From Methylococcaceae bacterium (GTDB lineage: Bacteria > Pseudomonadota > Gammaproteobacteria > Methylococcales > Methylomonadaceae): a stretch of 8,644 nt of DNA. The first letter of the stretch is position 1, and each line of letters starts with the position of its first letter. Below the pieces are notes generated by a model that did no database searches, was not told the DNA's origin, and saw only the letters and a program-made list of their open reading frames with translations. This document shows positions 4,829 through 8,644 of this stretch, one piece after another. The position numbers and the translations under genes are program-made. The stretch is taken from contig PMDM01000249.1 in assembly GCA_003155565.1 (NCBI GenBank), forward strand, positions 183 through 8,826. Direction: 5' to 3'.

Positions 4829-7507
4829 ATGAATATCAGTTTGTTGTCAGACATTACCGGTCAGGAAGACATTGATCCGGCAGAAACCAAAGAATGGATT
4901 GAAGCCCTGCAATCGGTTCTGGAGATTGAGGGCAGCGAACGCGCCCACTTCCTGATTGAACGACTGGTTGCAGTAACTCGCCACTCTGGTTTTGATATAC
5001 CCTTTAGCGCCAACACGGCTTACATTAATACCATTCCTGTCGCTCAACAAGCGCAAATGCCAGGCGATTTTGCCATAGAGCAACGTATTCGTTCATATGT
5101 GCGTTGGAATGCCATGATGATGGTGCTACGCGCCAATAAAGACACTAACGTCGGCGGACATATTGCCAGTTTTGCCTCGGCAGCAACCTTGTATGATGTC
5201 GGCTACAACCATTTTTGGCGTGCCGCCACAGACCAATTTGCGGGTGACCTTATTTTTACCCAAGGCCATTCCTCTCCCGGCGATTATTCCCGTGCCTTCT
5301 TGCTGGGGCGACTGACCGAAGACCAATTGAATAGTTTCCGTCAAGAAGTGGGTGGCAATGGCTTATCTTCTTATCCACACCCTTGGTTGATGCGTGAATT
5401 CTGGCAATTCCCAACGGTTTCCATGGGATTGGGGCCGATTATGGCGATTTACCAAGCTCGATTCATGCGCTATATGCAAGGCCAAGGCTTTGCCGACAAT
5501 TCTGACCGCAAAGTCTGGAGTTTTCTGGGTGATGGTGAAACCGATGAGCCTGAATCATTAGGTGCTATCGGCATGGCTGGGCGTGAAAAACTCGACAACC
5601 TTGTTTTCGTTATCAATTGCAACCTCCAGCGTTTAGACGGTCCTGTACGCGGCAATGGCAAAATCATCCAGGAACTGGAAAGCGAATTTCGCGGCGCTGG
5701 CTGGAATGTTATCAAAGTGATCTGGGGACAACGCTGGGATGCACTGCTCGCCCGTGACAAGGATGGCCTGTTAGCGGCCCGGATGATGACTTGTGTGGAC
5801 GGCGATTACCAGACCTTCAAATCCAAAGATGGCGCGTATGTGCGGGAACACTTTTTCAATACGCCTGAATTAAAAGCGATGGTCGCTGATTGGTCAGACC
5901 GCGACATTTGGGAACTTGATCGCGGTGGCCATGATCCAGCTAAGGTCTATGCAGCCTTCCACGCGGCAGCAAACCATAAAGGTCAACCAACGGTTATTTT
6001 GTCCAAGACTATCAAAGGTTATGGCATGGGTGCAGCGGGAGAAGCGCTGTATACCGCACATCAAGCAAAAAAAATGGATGAAGTGTCTTTAAAACACTTT
6101 AGGGATCGCTACGAATTACCCGTAAACGACGAACAACTCCATAACCTACCCTATTTAACTTTCCCAGAAGGTTCAAAAGAACTCAGCTATATGCAGCAAC
6201 GCCGGAATGAACTCGGTGGACATCTGCCGTCACGGCGTACCAAGTCTTACGCCCTGGAAATTCCGTCGCTCAGTGAGTTCAAACCGTTGCTTGAAGCCAG
6301 TGGTGAAGGCCGCGAAATTTCGACCACTATGGCGTTTGTGCGGATGTTGAACATCCTGGCCAAAGACAAAAATATCGGCAAGCGCATCGTGCCGATTGTC
6401 CCTGATGAATCCAGGACTTTTGGTATGGAAGGCATGTTTAAACAGTTAGGTATCTGGTCTCAAGTCGGCCAGCTATATACCCCGCAAGACGCTGGTCAGT
6501 TGATGTCTTACAAAGAAGACAAAAATGGTCAGGTTTTGCAGGAAGGCATTAACGAAGCCGGAGGTCTGTGTGACTGGATTGCGGCGGGTACGTCTTATTC
6601 CACCAATAATGTCCCGATGATCCCGTTTTTTATCTACTACTCGATGTTTGGCTTTCAACGGGTTGGTGATTTAATCTGGGCGGCGGCTGACCAACGTACT
6701 CGTGGCTTCCTGATGGGTGGCACGGCTGGTAGAACGACACTGAACGGTGAGGGTCTACAGCATGAAGACGGCCATAGTCATTTGATGTCGGCTACCGTGC
6801 CGAACTGTGTCTCCTACGACCCTACTTTCGCTTATGAGCTAGCCGTGATTATTCAAGACGGTATGCGGCGTATGTACGTCGAGCAAGAAGACATCTTTTA
6901 TTACATCACGGTGATGAATGAGAATTACAGCCATCCCGCCATGCCTGATGGCATGGAATCCGATATACTTAAAGGCATGTATTGCTTTAAGCAAGGCGCG
7001 AACAAGAAAGCACCACGAGTTCAACTGTTAGGTTCTGGTGTTATCTTTCGTGAAGTTGAATTTGCTGCTGAAATGCTACGTAATGACTGGGGTGTGGAAT
7101 CGGATCTTTGGAGTTGCCCAAGTTTTACCGAGCTGGCACGGGAAGGCCAGTATTGTGAACGCTGGAATCGTTTGCATCCATTGGAATCTTCAAAAATATC
7201 GCATGTCGCTTTGTGCCTGGACAAAGCCGAAGGCCCGGTCATCGCTGCAAGTGATTATACCAGGGCATTTGCCGAACAAATCCGCGCCTATATTGCTGCA
7301 CCTTATACTGTGTTGGGCACTGATGGCTTTGGTCGTTCCGACACGCGCAGCAATCTCCGTAAATTCTTTGAGGTTGACCGTTTCCACATTACCATTGCGG
7401 CATTGAAAAGTCTGGCTGACCTAGGCAAACTGGACAAGGCCAAAGTTGCTGAAGCCATCACCAAATATGGCATAGCCACTGACATAACAGCACCTTGGTT
7501 AACTTGA
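4829..7507 (+). CDS. aceE: Pyruvate dehydrogenase E1 component (homodimeric, AceE type)
   Basis: AceE decarboxylates pyruvate with thiamine diphosphate and transfers the acetyl group to the lipoyl arm of E2, as the first step of the cytosolic pyruvate dehydrogenase complex. From ATG 4829 it is 892 aa, against about 887 in E. coli; ATG 4793 would add 12 unconserved residues and lacks a ribosome site. The N-terminal part contains the family blocks YINTIPV, RSYVRWNAMMMVLRA and GNGLSSYPHPWL. The thiamine-diphosphate motif starts GDGETDEPES at residue 234 and ends VINCNLQ. D235, N265 and Q267 match the E. coli magnesium ligands D230, N260 and Q262. H411 in TAHQAKKM matches catalytic H407. The transketolase-like pyrimidine domain follows (STNNVPMIPFFIYYSMFGFQR, GEGLQHEDGHSH), then the C-terminal domain (GTDGFGRSDTR). 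aceF follows after 46 nt, so the two are likely one operon. No defect is seen. Confidence 0.97.
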   Translation: MNISLLSDITGQEDIDPAETKEWIEALQSVLEIEGSERAHFLIERLVAVTRHSGFDIPFSANTAYINTIPVAQQAQMPGDFAIEQRIRSYVRWNAMMMVLRANKDTNVGGHIASFASAATLYDVGYNHFWRAATDQFAGDLIFTQGHSSPGDYSRAFLLGRLTEDQLNSFRQEVGGNGLSSYPHPWLMREFWQFPTVSMGLGPIMAIYQARFMRYMQGQGFADNSDRKVWSFLGDGETDEPESLGAIGMAGREKLDNLVFVINCNLQRLDGPVRGNGKIIQELESEFRGAGWNVIKVIWGQRWDALLARDKDGLLAARMMTCVDGDYQTFKSKDGAYVREHFFNTPELKAMVADWSDRDIWELDRGGHDPAKVYAAFHAAANHKGQPTVILSKTIKGYGMGAAGEALYTAHQAKKMDEVSLKHFRDRYELPVNDEQLHNLPYLTFPEGSKELSYMQQRRNELGGHLPSRRTKSYALEIPSLSEFKPLLEASGEGREISTTMAFVRMLNILAKDKNIGKRIVPIVPDESRTFGMEGMFKQLGIWSQVGQLYTPQDAGQLMSYKEDKNGQVLQEGINEAGGLCDWIAAGTSYSTNNVPMIPFFIYYSMFGFQRVGDLIWAAADQRTRGFLMGGTAGRTTLNGEGLQHEDGHSHLMSATVPNCVSYDPTFAYELAVIIQDGMRRMYVEQEDIFYYITVMNENYSHPAMPDGMESDILKGMYCFKQGANKKAPRVQLLGSGVIFREVEFAAEMLRNDWGVESDLWSCPSFTELAREGQYCERWNRLHPLESSKISHVALCLDKAEGPVIAASDYTRAFAEQIRAYIAAPYTVLGTDGFGRSDTRSNLRKFFEVDRFHITIAALKSLADLGKLDKAKVAEAITKYGIATDITAPWLT

Positions 7508-7553
7508 TTGGCTGACCTAATTCGGGATAATCACAAACAGGATAACAATAAAA

Positions 7554-8644
7554 ATGGCTGATGTAATCGAAATAAAAGTCCCCGATGTCGGTGGCGTTGC
7601 CAGTATCGACGTTGTTGAAGTGCTGATTAAGCCCGGCGATACCGTGGCATTGGAACAAATCATTGCCACGCTTGAAACCGATAAAGCCAGTATGGATCTC
7701 CCGTCCAGCGCGGGTGGAACCATACAGCAAGTCCATATAAAACCCGGCGATAAAGTTTCTGAAGGCTCATTGGTCGCAACGGTGTTGGTAAATGGTGCTG
7801 TTGCAGTCCCGGCAAAACCTGAAGAACCCGCTCAGAAACCGAAAGCACCTGCAACAGTACAAGAACAACCCGCTCCAGTTAAAACGCCAGAACCAAGCTC
7901 CTCCCCTATCGCCCTACCTGCTCCCACTATAAATTACAGTGCTTCCGTACTAGCACACGCTTCACCATCCGTACGGCTGTTTGCCCGGGAACTGGGTGTA
8001 GACATTACCAAAATAACCGCTGGGAACGGACGTAAGGGGCGTATTTTAAAAGACGATGTCAAGATCTTCGTCAAACACATCATGAGCGAAGGCATTACCC
8101 AAGGCAGTGCAGGAATCCCAGCCATACCTGCCGTTGATTTTTCCCAATTCGGCGAAATCGAAACGCAAAAACTCAGCAAGATAAGACGGCTTACCGGTCA
8201 AAATCTCAGCCGTGTCTGGCTCAACCTCCCGATGGTAACGTATCATGAGGAAGCCGATATTACTGAAATGGAAGCCTTCCGCCTGGCATTGAATGCAGAA
8301 AAAGCCAAGGATGAGATAAAAATCACTGGCCTGATGTTTATCATCAAAGCCTTGGTCGCTGCCATGAAGCAGTTCCCCAGTTTTAATGCCTCCTTGGCTG
8401 CTGACGGTGAGAGCCTGATACTAAAAAAATACTACAACATCGGTATTGCTGTAGATACGCCCAATGGTTTAGTGGTGCCAGTGTTGCGTAATGTCGATAG
8501 CAAAAGCATCAATCAATTGGCAATCGAATTGGCCGAAAAAAGCGATAAGGCTCGCCAGGGCAAACTCATGCCAGCCGATATGCAAGGCGGCTGCATCACC
8601 ATTTCCAGCTTGGGCGGCATCGGCGGCACGGCGTTCACGCCGAT
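7554..8644 (+). CDS. aceF: Dihydrolipoyl acetyltransferase E2, single lipoyl domain, 3' end missing
   Basis: E2 forms the core of the pyruvate dehydrogenase complex. It takes the acetyl group from AceE on a swinging lipoyl-lysine and passes it to coenzyme A. The start is ATG 7554, with AGGA at 7539-7542, 11 nt upstream. Visible domains: one biotinyl/lipoyl domain, residues 1-80, with lipoylated K44 in ETDKASMDLP; a mobile Pro/Ala/Lys-rich linker, about 83-130; the peripheral subunit-binding domain, about 136-174 (SPSVRLFARELGVDITKI and GRKGRILKDDV); and the catalytic chloramphenicol-acetyltransferase-like domain from about 203. The frame stays open to the window end (363 complete codons). The catalytic HXXXDG motif lies beyond the edge, so it cannot be checked. 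E. coli AceF has three lipoyl domains; here there is one. An E3 gene (lpd) may follow outside the window. Confidence 0.95.
   Translation, partial: MADVIEIKVPDVGGVASIDVVEVLIKPGDTVALEQIIATLETDKASMDLPSSAGGTIQQVHIKPGDKVSEGSLVATVLVNGAVAVPAKPEEPAQKPKAPATVQEQPAPVKTPEPSSSPIALPAPTINYSASVLAHASPSVRLFARELGVDITKITAGNGRKGRILKDDVKIFVKHIMSEGITQGSAGIPAIPAVDFSQFGEIETQKLSKIRRLTGQNLSRVWLNLPMVTYHEEADITEMEAFRLALNAEKAKDEIKITGLMFIIKALVAAMKQFPSFNASLAADGESLILKKYYNIGIAVDTPNGLVVPVLRNVDSKSINQLAIELAEKSDKARQGKLMPADMQGGCITISSLGGIGGTAFTP

Overview
The window looks like ordinary proteobacterial chromosome of medium GC content, most likely from a gammaproteobacterium. The AceE-type homodimeric pyruvate dehydrogenase E1 next to a lipoyl E2 fits this. 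A methanotroph-like host (Methylococcales) is possible, because the palindromic repeat at 3761-3884 and a PPi-type central-carbon enzyme would both fit, but the sequence alone does not prove it.

Left edge (1-289): the first 17 codons of argG (argininosuccinate synthase) lie on the minus strand, starting at 53. They are divergent from a very large plus-strand gene starting at 290. The region between holds two outward-facing TATAAT boxes and a perfect 7-bp dyad (111-132) placed like an operator.

290-3739: an 1149-residue protein that I read as a PPi-type phosphoenolpyruvate carboxykinase (PPi-PEPCK). This is the large enzyme family that interconverts PEP and oxaloacetate with pyrophosphate/phosphate instead of ATP or GTP. 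The call rests on recalled family motifs and length and needs a database check. It is the most interesting gene in the window.

3740-4550: a long imperfect palindrome follows the PEPCK-like gene. After it comes a MNT/HEPN (MntA-HepT, type VII) toxin-antitoxin locus. The MNT nucleotidyltransferase antitoxin gene is intact and starts at TTG 3927. The overlapping HEPN toxin gene is a pseudogene with an ochre stop, a one-base frameshift and an amber stop, although its RX4HXY active-site motif is still present.

4551-8644: an AT-rich leader with a probable promoter precedes aceE (complete, 892 aa from the preferred start at 4829). aceF follows 46 nt downstream. It encodes an E2 with a single lipoyl domain and is cut by the window end inside the catalytic domain. 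Together these encode E1 and E2 of the pyruvate dehydrogenase complex, which oxidises pyruvate to acetyl-CoA.

Functionally, the two large metabolic units both act at the PEP-pyruvate-oxaloacetate-acetyl-CoA node. The decayed toxin-antitoxin pair and the palindromic repeat between them look like an accessory insertion. No rRNA, tRNA, CRISPR array, insertion sequence or replication origin was seen.
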